This document shows, piece by piece, positions 11,601 through 22,810 of a stretch of 64,000 nucleotides of DNA. The stretch lies in the NCBI GenBank assembly GCA_003427395.1, contig BFEA01000141.1, positions 1,347,364 to 1,411,363 of the forward strand, in the 5' to 3' direction. Within the stretch, counting starts at the first letter, position 1. Each line of letters opens with the position of its first letter. The position numbers and the translations under genes were made by a program. Source of the stretch: Chara braunii. Its lineage: Eukaryota; Streptophyta; Charophyceae; Charales; Characeae. Under the pieces are notes generated by a model. That model did no database searches, was not told where the DNA came from, and saw only the letters and a list, made by a program, of their open reading frames with translations.

Positions 11601-13341
11601 TTACCACATACATGGTAGGTTGATGATGCATATGTGTCGAAGACAAAGTTGGAAGGTAGTGGCAAACTACATATAACATGTTTTTTGCAATGTAGCCACT
11701 TTTATAGCTCATCAGAGGGATTAAGAACATCTACAATCTATCGTTGCATTAAGAGGCTTTTAGGGGGGATTGCATAACTAGAATAACAGGGGGGAGAAAA
11801 CGGAGGAAGAATGGGCCATGAAACAGGACGACGAGGAAACCGGAAGTCAAGGAAGAAGAAGGAGGAATGGAAAAAAAAAAAACAATCCATGAAGATGGTG
11901 CCGAAGAGAGGGAGGTGACAATAGGATGGTATAAAGGTAAAGGATGGGGGGGTTCAGGTGGAATGAGAATCAGGCCACCTCTTACGGAACCTCCTTATTT
12001 TTTTCACCAACGAATTGTTGTGTTAGCATTTTACCGATGTCGTATGAATACTCTATGTCGGACCTAGTTCCCGCCAAACTCGATACTTGGTCTGCACGAC
12101 ATCGAGATTCCTACATGAATGATAGAGAGTTGGAGTGGGAATGCAATGGTGAAGGCAACTAAGCAAGGGATGCGACGAGGGGGCAAATAGACAGTCAACT
12201 TTACCACAACAAATGGGGTAAAGGTGAGGAAAGTAACATCAAGCGGGGAAGGCGAAAAGCGACATGGATTCCCTACAGATAAGGCAACATGACTTGGCAA
12301 GATAAAACTATCTTTTGATCGATTCCCATACATTTGACCATTCCGCATCTGAAAGGAAACTTATGGTACAACGCAAAGTCGTTGGGGAGAATGTGAAGTT
12401 AACTGCTACAGGAACTCCTTGTTAAATAGGACTAACAATTCATAGGTACCTATGTTCCAACATAAGCAGTTTGCACTCAGACAAATGTTTCGGTGGTATC
12501 CTTTTGTTAGGTTTGTTTTTTTTGCGCTCCTCATTTCAAAGATTATCGGCCACGATCCAAAAAAATTAAGCTACGAGGAGACCTATGTTTGTGAGAAACT
12601 GGAACCAGTCTCAACAAGCTGTCCAGTTTTAAAAGGTACTGAATAAAGTTATAACAAAGTTTAGATTTTTAATTTATTTTAACAAGTGGGTCTGCCGCAA
12701 CGAGCAACAGAAAAAATTTCAAAATAAATGAAAGATAAAAAACATTTAGTAAAAAAAAAATCCCGGATATTTAAAAATTATAATTCAAATGATCGTCAAA
12801 TTCTAAAAGTTTTTGTTTTATTTGACAAGTTCTCGTCTAAAAATAAGTGTTGCCTTCTAACTATATCTATTTGTTGAAGATGAAATAAAATTACGGATGA
12901 GTTTATGAGATGTTTAATTAAATTATCATTCTACTAAAAAAAACATATTATTATTAAGATTGGATTAACCTATTTATGACTGTAAATCCTTATATCAAAT
13001 AACAATCCAATCATAATATTGCATGAACTCATTCAGACTTCTATTTCATCTCTAGCATGTAATTCAAACAAAAAGGGATACCATATTCTTGTAAGGAAAG
13101 TTTTTGAGTAAGAAAAAAAAATGTAAAAGTGAAATGTCATTTTTTAAAAAGGAATGTAAATTTTTATATGGAAAAATAATTTAATTATATGATTTTTTTT
13201 CAGTTGAAGCCGTGACCCAGCGCCAACCTCTTCCCTGGCACGACCAATATCTGGCCCGGACAACATTCAGGGTGTTTGTTTTAGAACATGAGGAACGCGC
13301 AACGTTCGGGGGGGCATCAACCAAGGCATCAACACGTCGTT
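8691..13341. other. AT-rich intergenic stretch, no gene recognised
   Basis: This is the longest AT-rich, repeat-poor stretch in the window. Open frames are all under about 100 codons and carry no family motif. A poly-T run lies at about 11259-11283 and several A- or T-runs occur elsewhere. Short exons of an intron-rich gene cannot be excluded by eye. Confidence 0.5.
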
Positions 13342-13769
13342 GGGTCCTTCGTAAATCATAACTATTTTATTATGGTCACCGTTGGATTCGGATTCACGTC
13401 TCCAATTCAACAATTTCATGTGTGCATCAACTGAGCAGTCTGTCACTGTACAAAATGAGAAGGAATTTTTCGCAATAACATACGAAGATACATTGTGACG
13501 AATAGATACATTGAAAAAAAATCTCGATATGAGTATGGACTGAGGAGCTGTGTCGGGTCCTTCGTAAATCATAACTATTTTATTGTGGTCGCCGCTGGAT
13601 TCGAATTCACGTCTCCAATTCAACAATTTCATGTGTGCATCAAGTGAGCGGTCTGTCACTGTGCAAAATGAGAAGGAATTTTTCGCAATAACATACTAAA
13701 ATACACTGCGACGAACAGATATATTGAAAAAAAATCTCGATGTGAGTATGGATTTAGGAGCTGTCTGAT
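13342..13769. repeat. tandem duplication, two copies of ~213 bp
   Basis: The segment beginning GGGTCCTTCGTAAATCATAA at 13342 is repeated from 13555 with roughly 90% identity, including the AACAATTTCATGTGTGCATC and GAGAAGGAATTTTTCGCAAT blocks. The unit encodes nothing recognisable. Confidence 0.9.
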
Positions 13770-13787
13770 GCAAATATGGCGCGTGCG

Positions 13788-13826
13788 CGAGAGAGAGAGA
13801 GAGGGAGAGAGAGAGAGGGGCACAGA

Positions 13827-13915
<89 letters not shown>

Positions 13916-13916
13916 N

Positions 13917-13980
<64 letters not shown>

Positions 13981-13992
13981 AAGAGAGAGAAC
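13788..13992. repeat. (GA)n microsatellite
   Basis: About 200 bp of nearly pure GA with one N at 13916. Its length is probably not reliable in the assembly. The Arg-Glu and Ser-Leu frames through it are not genes. Confidence 0.97.
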
Positions 13993-14779
13993 ATGTAAGT
14001 TTCCAACCTCGCGGCTATCCTCACACTACTTCCACCGAGAGGATAATCAAAGTCAAGTAAATCTTGCTCTAGAACATGAAAATATACATTGTCACACTTA
14101 TAGATTCAGTCCGCAAACCCACGATTAAAAAATATCTCGTTCATAAAATCGTGCCAACAACAGTATTCTGCCCCAAGTTTTCCACACAATTGTTGCCCAA
14201 TTGCGCAACCCAAAATCCATTCACACAAGCCCGAACCAACCTCGACCCGAACATTCGCCACTATACTATAAAAAAAAAAGCAGAAAAACAATATTTAAAC
14301 ACTCACCGCAGAAAGATAACAAAGCTATGTTTGTAGGGGTCTCCTGTATAAGCCTTTGGAGTAGTGGTAGGTAGGTCGTGAAGGTGAATTGAAAAAAAAA
14401 AAAAGATGATGAAATATTTGAGAGAAGAATATAGCGTAGTTTTTTATTTTTAAAATAAAAAGCTCATGCACCTCCCAAAAAACATTTGGTATGGTAGGGG
14501 AAAAAAGAAAACAGAGCGAGCCACGACCCGCCTGACTTTTTGTTGGACCCGGCCGGGGTTCCCAATCGTTTTTTCCAACACCAGCACTCGGCCTCGAGTG
14601 GGAGCGTCACACAAGGACCGCTATTTGCTTAAATAAGGTAAGGGATTAAACATAGGGGGTAACTCTCTCAATCTAAGTTCTTGGGGACCCCGTTAATCTT
14701 CATGCATTACTTAGGAAAGTATTTTGGAGTAGGGGGTTATCCTCTAAATGAGTCCATGAAGTGCTAATAATAATGTTGA

Positions 14780-14812
<33 letters not shown>

Positions 14813-15737
14813 TTTGTGTTCCTTTCTACATTTTGGCTTCACTAAATCCAGTATACAAAAAAAATAAAAAAATAAAAATGAAGTTGTGCCACGACATGGA
14901 CAATAGCATTCAAGATCGGGTGTTATAGCAGACGATATCAGACCTGAAATGATGTTTCCCCCCGAAAGGGAGGACATATGGGTGCGGGGTGACTGCCTAC
15001 CATTCGTACCATTCTTTTGATCTTAGATGTTTTTTTTGCTTCTGCGTGCATGGGGCTTGGAGGGTTGGGGTTTTGTTTGGGATCACAGGAAATATGGGTA
15101 ATGGTCGGGCGCTGATGGGGAGATGGTGCAAGGGTGGTGAGAAAAGGGGTCAGAGAGAGGCTAATTTTCAATACGTTGGGTTATGGGGGCAGTACGACAA
15201 AGGTGGGCGACGATGAGTGAGACTAAGGGTCGGACGACAAGTTAGAAGGCTTCTTAAGGGGGATGCCGATAACCAATCCAGAGCGAGCTCTTACATGGCG
15301 AGTCCGTTTTGATAACTGACTGACCCGTTCTTCAACAAGAGGGCCATGCCAGGCGGAGAGGTCGGGAGGTTGTTGGAGAAGGGAGAGTTTGACTGCAACC
15401 AAAGGGTGACACCTGGCCAGAACAACCAAGTAGAGGAGAAGAGGGAGAAACAAAGGATACTCCTTCTGGTAGGCATGGGGAAGCGCACGTGGATGCATAG
15501 AGAAGAAGCACACGGTTGGAAGCGCACATGGAGTAACGCACGTGGAACAACGTACGTGAAGGTGAAGCTCACGTGGGGAAGCACACACAGAGGGAAGCGT
15601 GCGTGAGAAGCGCACCGGGGGGCAGCAACGCACGGAGGGAGAAGGGCACAAGGAAGAGAAGTTAACGGGAGCTAGAGTTAGCTCTAGCACAAAAGCGTAC
15701 GTGGATAAGAATGCACGGGTTGAGAGAGAGGGGGCAT
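13993..15737. other. intergenic, no gene recognised
   Basis: Mixed-composition DNA with a GT microsatellite at about 14780-14811. The short open frames on both strands overlap and carry no motif. Confidence 0.45.
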
Positions 15738-16164
15738 TGTCGAGCGCATCGGTCCCTCGCAATGTGGGACCGTCCCGACCACTTCACGCAGGAGTTTATC
15801 TACCTCGTCGCGATACACAAGGAGCTTCCGCAAGCCGCTCCGACCGAGTGTGCCAACCATACCTCTCGCGAGCCCCTATGACAAGATAAGACAAACGCGA
15901 GGTACAACTGTCCTCCACCTGTGGGAGTTGTCACCTCCCTTCGGTGGGCGTATCCCCGCCGAGCTACCAGTCCACAGTACGAAAGCTAATCAGTTGCAAT
16001 CTCAGAGGTGGATTAACCAAGGGCGTTTCTCGTACGTTGTAGTATAGGGGGTATGGGCGGTCCCACACCTCTATCGGACCCGCACGCGAACGAATGCACT
16101 GGGGGGCTGAAGTCCCAAGCATGATTTGTTGTCGGTCGATTAGGACGCATCCCACTCACCACGC
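15738..16164 (-). mobile_element. LTR 3'-end fragment, related to the gypsy LTR, interrupted by element B
   Basis: On the plus strand this begins TGTCGAGCGCATCGG and matches the ends of the gypsy LTRs at 19643 and 39264, including the shared core module (about 15840-16060: CATACCTCTCGCGAGCCCCTA, GTATCCCCGCCGAGCTACCA, GGGCGTTTCTCG). TG on the plus strand is the CA end of a minus-strand LTR. Homology stops at 16164, exactly where element B begins, so B inserted into this older LTR. The remainder should lie beyond the right edge of the window. Confidence 0.75.
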
Positions 16165-16202
16165 TGTCGGGGCAGAAACTCTGACAAGGGTATCTGCCCG
16201 GT
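16165..16202 (+). repeat. LTR B start with terminal palindrome
   Basis: TGTCGG is followed by a stem GGGCAGA.../...TCTGCCC around an ACYCT/AGGGT core. The same arrangement, with other outer arms, starts the gypsy LTR (27362) and the 10.9-kb element (51156) on the minus strand. Confidence 0.7.
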
Positions 16203-16805
16203 GTTTTTAAATGTCGGACGATGTCCGACTTAGTAAATGGTTATCCGAGCTTTATAACTTGATGAGATGGGTTATCTGCCAAAAGTTCATTCAAACCTTA
16301 CTTATGACCGAAAAACGAAAACTTTTTAGAACCCTCGTCCGGACGTCTGCGACATCCGAGAGTAGTGGCAATAACCGGACGTGCTTCACTTTGTCGAGAC
16401 CGCAGATGAATGTGCGGGCATGGGAACGCTAAAGTTAGACATATTCTACTTATAGGCTAAAAAGAGGGAGGTGGGCATTAAGGATATTGATCCCGAGCCT
16501 TTCCTAGTAAAAATAAAGTCGCGCGGCTGCTAAGCCGCGTGATTCAGAGCCTACGAGGCTAATAGGGACCACTGTACGGGGGTTAAAACCACGACGGGCC
16601 GGTGGTCGAGAAACCCAGCATCCTGCTCTGCTAAGAGCTAGAGGCCGCCTTGGTTGACCAACGTGGCCAACCGACGGGGCAAGGCCAGCAGGCAGCGCCT
16701 GCAAGACCTCAAGCAAGCGAGGCCCGTAGGACACAGGCAAGCAGGGCCTGCAAGGCCGGAGAAGGGTAGATATCGACTGGGCCAAGCTCTTCTTATAGCA
16801 GAGCT

Positions 16806-16913
16806 GCTCCTATCACTGTCGTGATAGGAGCTAGCCCAATAGGTTACAATATTAAGCTTTCACTCAGCAGGCGTTGGGATCGAGCCTGACAACACCCTAC
16901 TGGGCTAGCTCCT
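16806..16913 (+). ncRNA. tRNA-like module preceded by a perfect hairpin, in LTR B
   Basis: An 11-bp perfect hairpin (GCTCCTATCAC / GTGATAGGAGC, loop TGTC, 16806-16831) leads into a tRNA-like block. This block has outer arms 16826-16843 and 16896-16913 (18 bp, one non-Watson-Crick pair), a box A-like TAGCCCAATAGG inside the 5' arm and a box B-like GATCGAGCC at 16878-16886. The second LTR copy keeps the design with a better box A (TAGCGCAGTAGG) and box B (GATCGAACC). It is not a standard tRNA: there is no ordinary D arm and the closing stem is too long. It could be an internal pol III promoter or a tRNA mimic. Confidence 0.5.
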
Positions 16914-17334
16914 TTTGGAGCAGCCCATAACTTGAGGTTGGGCGCGGCTGATTTTCGGTCGTGCGATCTTCGCGGTCGCGCGGCTGAAATCAGTATGGCC
17001 TGCACAACGATGACAAAATAATAATAATAATAATAATAATAAAATAAAAATAATTTTCTTTTTTTCTCTTTTTTTTTTGGGTTCGTGGATTGGGACCTAC
17101 ATCTGAGGCGAGGTCCCACTAGCAAAGCGGATTGGATTGAACACCTGAATCTCAACTTGTGTGCGGAAAGGTACAGAAAATCGAGATTGAACTCTTTTTC
17201 TTCATATCTGCCTAAAACACGCCAAGATTTAGGATCTTGATCCAATCCCTATTGCTCGTGGGACCATGCTCCTGTATCGCAACGTGTTCTGGGTGATCCA
17301 CGACGTAACCGTTGGCTTAAGCCTATGGCAGGGG

Positions 17335-17375
<41 letters not shown>
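17335..17375. repeat. poly-A tract in LTR B
   Basis: A 41-nt A-run, also present as a similar run at 62926-62968 in the second LTR copy, so it belongs to the element and is not a tail of a separate insertion. Confidence 0.9.
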
Positions 17376-17377
<2 letters not shown>

Positions 17378-17578
17378 CTTAAAACTAAAACTAAAGTGAG
17401 GCGCCACATGGCGCACTGCGAAGTGCCTGGGGCACTTCAGTCCCAATGGTCGTGAGAGGCGCCCGTCTTTACGGGCTGCCATTTTTTTTCTTTGTTTTTG
17501 TTCTTTTTTATTTTTAATTTCTTCTTTTCTTAGATTTGCTTTAGTTTTTAGATTTTAGTTGTTAGGAAATTAGTAAGT

Positions 17579-18080
17579 GCCCGTTCGTTTTGACGAACGG
17601 GCTGCTTCTCCTTTTGATAGGAGGAGCAAAATCCGATGAATCTCCCGCGAGATCGTGGCTACGTTCGACTGGGGGGGTTTTGGGCCTTTGTACTCGAGTT
17701 ACGATAACTCTGTGCACACGATTTGGGTGGTTTCCTGTTCGTGAAAGATGGCGAGTCGTTTTTTGGTGACGCGCTCCTGTTTCGGGCGCCTGTTTTAGCC
17801 TGGATGCAGGCACAGGCAGGGGGATGAAAACCCCTGCTGCGCTTGACTCCAATTCGACTCGGTGAAATGACTTGGGGTAAGGGGGGGTGGATGTTCGTTT
17901 TGGAACGACGGGCTGCCCCACGCACAGGAAAACGAGAAGGGTAAAAGGGAAGGAGAAAAGAAAAAGAAAAAGAAGGGGAGTAAAATGTGACGGTCGCGAA
18001 TGTGGTCGCGACCATAGAATAGGTGCAGCCTCCAGATGCTTCTAGAGGCTGATGGGACTGCGCCTGTTCGTTTTGAACAG
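17579..18080 (+). repeat. three hairpins sharing a TTCGTTTTG loop
   Basis: GCCCGTTCG/CGAACGGGC (17579-17602), GTTC/GAAC (17893-17906) and CTGTTC/GAACAG (18064-18080) all close on the same CGTTTTG-type loop but have different outer arms. They lie upstream of the larger 18.5-kb array in LTR B. Confidence 0.65.
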
Positions 18081-18505
18081 ACTGCTGAGAATGGCTTGAT
18101 ACAACCATTTCGAGGCTGCGCCTGGCCTGGGGAAGTGGCCAGGTGCATAGCCAAGGCTAGGGACTTGATGTTCCTAGTAGAATATCAAGATTCCCAACCC
18201 TCGATTGAAGTTCAGATCGAGGGCTAGGCTCAGCCCCGTTTTTTGGGTTGAGCCTCAGGTGGCTGCCCACCACTCCAACCCAACTATAAAAGCAGGGCTG
18301 GCCAGCAACATCCTCACTCAGTTGAGGTGCTGCCCACATTCTGGCTGAGTGTGGAGTGGAGAGCAGCATTATGCTGCTGGAGTGCTGAGAAGAAGAGAGA
18401 AAGGGAGTGGAGTGAAGGTCTGCAGTGAGAGGGGAAGGAGGAGGCTGCCATAGCCACTGTGCTGCGTGGTGCCAGTAGGGTGGTACTGCCGTTCGTGGTA
18501 GGTAT

Positions 18506-19080
18506 TCGGCAAGCGGTGCAGGGGAAACTCTGCCCGTTTTGCATGGCGGCGGCAGATCTTCGGCAAGCGCTGCAGGGGAAACTTTGCCCGTTTTGCACGG
18601 CGACGTCATATCTTCGGCAAGCGGTGTAGGGGAAACTCTGCCCGTTTTGCACGGCGGCGGCAAATCTTCGGCAAGTGGTGCAGGGGAAACTCTGCCCGTT
18701 TTGCACGACGGTGGCAAATCTTCAGCAAGCGGTGCAGGGGAGGCTCTGGCCGTTTTGCATGGCGGTAGCAATGTATTTTTGGCAGTGCTGCGAGAGCGCT
18801 GCCGAATTTTTTTCGGCGGCAACTTGATTTTTGGCAGTGGTGCGGAAGCGTTGCCGGATTTTTGCAGCGGCTGCATAGGTTTTAACGGCGGTGGTGCGGA
18901 AGCGCTGCCGGTTTTGCACGGCGGCAGCGACGTTGTCGGTGAGAAAGTGCTACCGTTTGTTTTTGGCACGGCGGCAGCGACGTTGTCAAGGGGAAGTACT
19001 GTCCATTTGGAGGCACGACAACGGCGACAGTGCTGCTGGATTTTTGCAGCGAGGTGGAACCGTTTTTGTTTTGGTGTGTG
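18506..19080 (+). repeat. tandem hairpin array in LTR B (54-60-bp units)
   Basis: Five tandem units at 18506-18770 share GCAAGCGGTGCAGGGGAAAC then TCTGCCCGTTTTGCA. Each has a small stem GCAG/CTGC around GGGAAACT, kept as GTAG/CTGC and GCAG/TTGC (G-T pairs) in diverged units. More irregular units follow to 19080: GGCAG/CTGCC, GGCAG/TTGCC and CGGCGG/CTGCCG around a TGGTGCGGAAGCG-like loop. Repetitive frames are open on both strands (an 18-residue period), but the covarying stems and noncoding surroundings argue against a protein. Confidence 0.7.
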
Positions 19081-19638
19081 ATTAGATTGTGATGCCGCAC
19101 GGCGGCGTGGTATCGATTTTGACGACGCAGCAAGCAGTGGTCCGCCGTTATTTTTGTGGTGCGCGGCGGCTATGGTGGATCCCAGTGTGGCCTGAAGGTT
19201 GGACTAACGTTGGTGCGTGGTTGGGACTGTGCGGCAGTGATGTGTAGGCCGGCGGCATGAAGAGATCGCGGAGTGAGTGCACGTGGCACTGGCTATTGGA
19301 GTTGCTGCGCTTGAGGCTTGCGGCGGAAGGACATCTTTATTTTTGGGCTCGTGGCACATGCGGTTTTGACCAGGGCCACCTTTATTTTTTTGCGGCACGC
19401 AGTGTAAGCAGTTTTTGGTTCTGAACCATCTGGTATTGCGGGAGATGGTGTGGGGTGACATTGGGACCATCTGAGACCATTTTTGGGACCAGGTGGAACT
19501 GGTTGTTGTGACTGGGACCAGCATATTGGTGTGGCTATTGTGAGCGGACAGGGTGATTGGAGGCGGTGTGGACTTGCGATTGGTTCGGTGACCGGATTTT
19601 TGGTGAAGCGCATTGGGATTGTGTGGGACATTGGGACC

Positions 19639-19642
19639 ACGT
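19639..19642. other. target-site duplication ACGT, left copy
   Basis: ACGT directly precedes the TG terminus at 19643 and recurs at 58020-58023 directly after the CA terminus at 58019. The empty site would read CCACGTGG, a palindrome, within LTR B. Confidence 0.8.
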
Positions 19643-21449
19643 TGTCGAGCGCATTGGTCCGGCACCGCTCGTGGCAGCGCGGGACCCTATCCGCCGCGTC
19701 ACGCAGGAGTTGGACCAAACTTGTCATGAACACACAAATGGAGCTTCCTTAGGCCGCTCCGGCCGAGTGCGCCAGCCATACCTCTCGCGATCCCCTACGA
19801 CAGGATAGGGCCTACGCGGTGCTCAACTTACCTCCACCTTACGTGAGCTGTCACCTCCCTTCGGTGGACGTATCCCCGCCGAGCTACCAGCCCACAGTAC
19901 GAAGACTACTCGGTTGCAATCGCAGAGGTGGACCAGCCGAGGGCGTTTCTCGTTCGCTGTAGCATAGGGGGTACGCGCGGTAATAAGCCCATCGGACCCG
20001 CACGCGAACCGACATCTTGGGGGGCTGAAGTCCCAAGCGCGGCTCGTCGTCGGTCGGCCATGACGCATCCCACTCACCACACATACACCACTCTACGAAC
20101 ACCAAAAGGGAACACACACACACACACACACACGAAACGACACAACACAAACAACGGGACAACGCTCCTAGCCCCTTAGTAACCGTCCCATAACTTTTTG
20201 ACGCGGAAATCGGATAGGCATCGCGTGCGAGGCTTAGTATAAAATCGCACTGACGCAGGGCTAACTCATATCGACTCGCAATGCAAGCGTACGCAAGCGG
20301 TCGCAATGGTGGCGTACTATGTAGCCCCCATACTCGCGCGTCCCTCGTTAATCTCGAGGGTCGCATTCGAAACTCAAGTGTCGGCTGACACGCGCCTTGA
20401 GGGTTAATCTCTCGACGCTGGACAACCGCCATGCGCGGTTGAAGACCACACCCTCTTTTGCACCCTGTGTAGAGGGGTTGAGTAGACACCTTTAAGCTGT
20501 CGAACATCAAGGGGTTTGACTTTGACGACTGCCACGGTCTATAACGTCCAACTATGAAAGCTCAAAAAAAGAAAACTCATTCCAACTCTCATTAGCTTAG
20601 TGGCCTCCTAGAATGGAAGGGGGTAGACAGGCCCAAACGACACGCGCGTGGAGGAGGCCCGATGTCCTACCCATAGGCTACTCGGCGCTCGGGATGATGA
20701 GGCCCGTACACGGACTCCCATAGATCGGCTGGGACTAGTCCTTCGCCCACGTGCCGCTTCGCGATACCAAAACCCCGAGTCTATTGACCGTGTCGCGCTC
20801 GTGGTCTCGCCGCCTGAGCCATAACTTTTTAGTGTGAGAATTGGCGGGTGCTGCGCGCGCGAACTTACTATAAGATCGCGTGGACGCTGGACCTACATAT
20901 ACCATGTCACTATGCAGCTCTACGTAAGTATCTGCAATGACGACACATTATGTGGTGCCCATACCCAAATGGCCTATTCTGAGCCACGGGGTCATTTCCG
21001 ACGCTCAGGCGTTGGCTGAAGCGAGCGTTGAGGGGAGATAACCCTTTAGCGGGCGCAATCTGCACCCTGAGGTGTCCCAAAGGGTGCGGGGCAAGACGGC
21101 CCCTAGGGAAGGAAGGAGTTTGGAGCGGTGGTGAGTTGTCTGGCGCATCACCAACGGCAAGCTAACCCTTCCGCCCGGAACTTTATCGTTCCACCAAGAT
21201 AAATCGCAACAAGAAAGGAAACAAGTACTTTTAATGCTTATCAGAGAAAACCCCCTTTGGTGTTAAGCCCGGGACCGGGGGTCGCCCTGGTGAGGAGCAT
21301 CGTATTCCAAGCTCAGGGCTAACGTCCGACCAAGAGCTCTTCGAGAAAAGTAGCGGGGGTCATCCCCTCCCCTCTATTCACCCCAACCCTCGACTGAGTC
21401 TTTAGTACGAGGGCACTTCAGGCCACGCTAATACCCCACGTAGGTACAC

Positions 21450-21461
<12 letters not shown>

Positions 21462-21529
<68 letters not shown>
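21462..21529. repeat. (TA)n microsatellite inside the 3' LTR
   Basis: Equivalent to the TA tract with an N gap at about 51985-52190 in the 5' LTR. Confidence 0.95.
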
Positions 21530-21538
<9 letters not shown>

Positions 21539-22810
21539 ACGACCACATCTCACAATCACCATGGGATTCCTCATAGCCATTTATATATGTGAGATCGCAG
21601 GCAGTCCGATCCAATAACTCGAGCCACAATACATACCTGCAATCACATCCAGGGGTCAAGCAAAACTCCACACACTACACGGAATCAACTCCAACCAATC
21701 TCCATACTCATACTCCTTGCTTTAGCCATGCAAGCCCCAACCTCCAGCCAACCAATCGTAATTGAATACTCAGTACCTTTGTTAAATGACCATTCAATAA
21801 AAGTCCGGGTGAAAACCCTTAACAAACAAGAAGATGACCACGGATAAAACCTTTTAGGTTGACTATGGGGAGTGAGTAGGAATTGAGTCGTGGGTCGACG
21901 AATCGGCAACCGACCTGTTATCTGTGATAACATAACAGATGATGATCCTTATAGGATCAAGCTGAACTAGTCAAAGTCCTGAATTAGATCGTTCAAACTG
22001 GCTTGTAATTCAAGACAGGTCAATGTCCAAGACTGAACCTGTAAGTCATATGTGAACTATCTTCTATGTGGTGGTCCCATCTAACCTTCTGGTAGCCAAC
22101 TAGGTCTGAGCCTAGTCCTAAGTCAGGGCTCAAAGAAAAGGTAGACCTTTGGCTAGGTTTCTCCTCTATACAGAGTGGCCTGCCAACTCTGCCGCCTGTC
22201 AGAATATAATCTAACTCCTCTAAACTAAGGAAATTCCGACAGCGCTTCCCGTAAGAAAACTGTCTTTCCAGAATTTATATAAGCCTGAATATAAAAACAG
22301 GAATAGTCTTTGACTTTCTAAAGTCCAATTTTGTCTAACTTCCTGAATTAGTAAAAATTTGGGTAGCACCCCTTTTAGAAAGGGAGACTTCCCAAATTTT
22401 TACTAAGCCATATATGATTCAGAACAGTTGAACTTTTTGAAAAGTCAGAGATTTGTCTAACTCCTTGGATTTGCAGAAATTTCGGCAGCTCTTCCCGTAG
22501 GAAAAGTGGCTTATCAAGATTTATACAAGCCCAAGTATAAGAAAAGATCTCAGATAAATGCAGAAATCGAACTAAGCAAAAAAAGCTATCACAGACAATA
22601 CATAAATTGAATCTAGCTCCTATAGCTCTAGCACATGGCGAGCCACTACAATAACTACCTATCAACTCAAACTCAGGCTAGGTAGTGATGCCACTAAGTC
22701 ACATGCAAGCCAAACCACAAGGGTAAGTACTCTCACCATCCCCAAGTTGTTTCGACATACATTCGTTCATAGTCTTTCAATTATTTCACCCTTTACACCC
22801 TGCTTACATA

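Noticed and set aside
8691-13341. Small plus- and minus-strand ORFs as genes
   Set aside because: All are short, have no motif or coding-like composition, and lie in AT-rich DNA; I could not support any exon structure.
18539-19081. 180-residue repetitive open frame
   Set aside because: The opposite strand is equally open, the frame is a by-product of a 54-bp tandem repeat, and stems rather than codons appear conserved.
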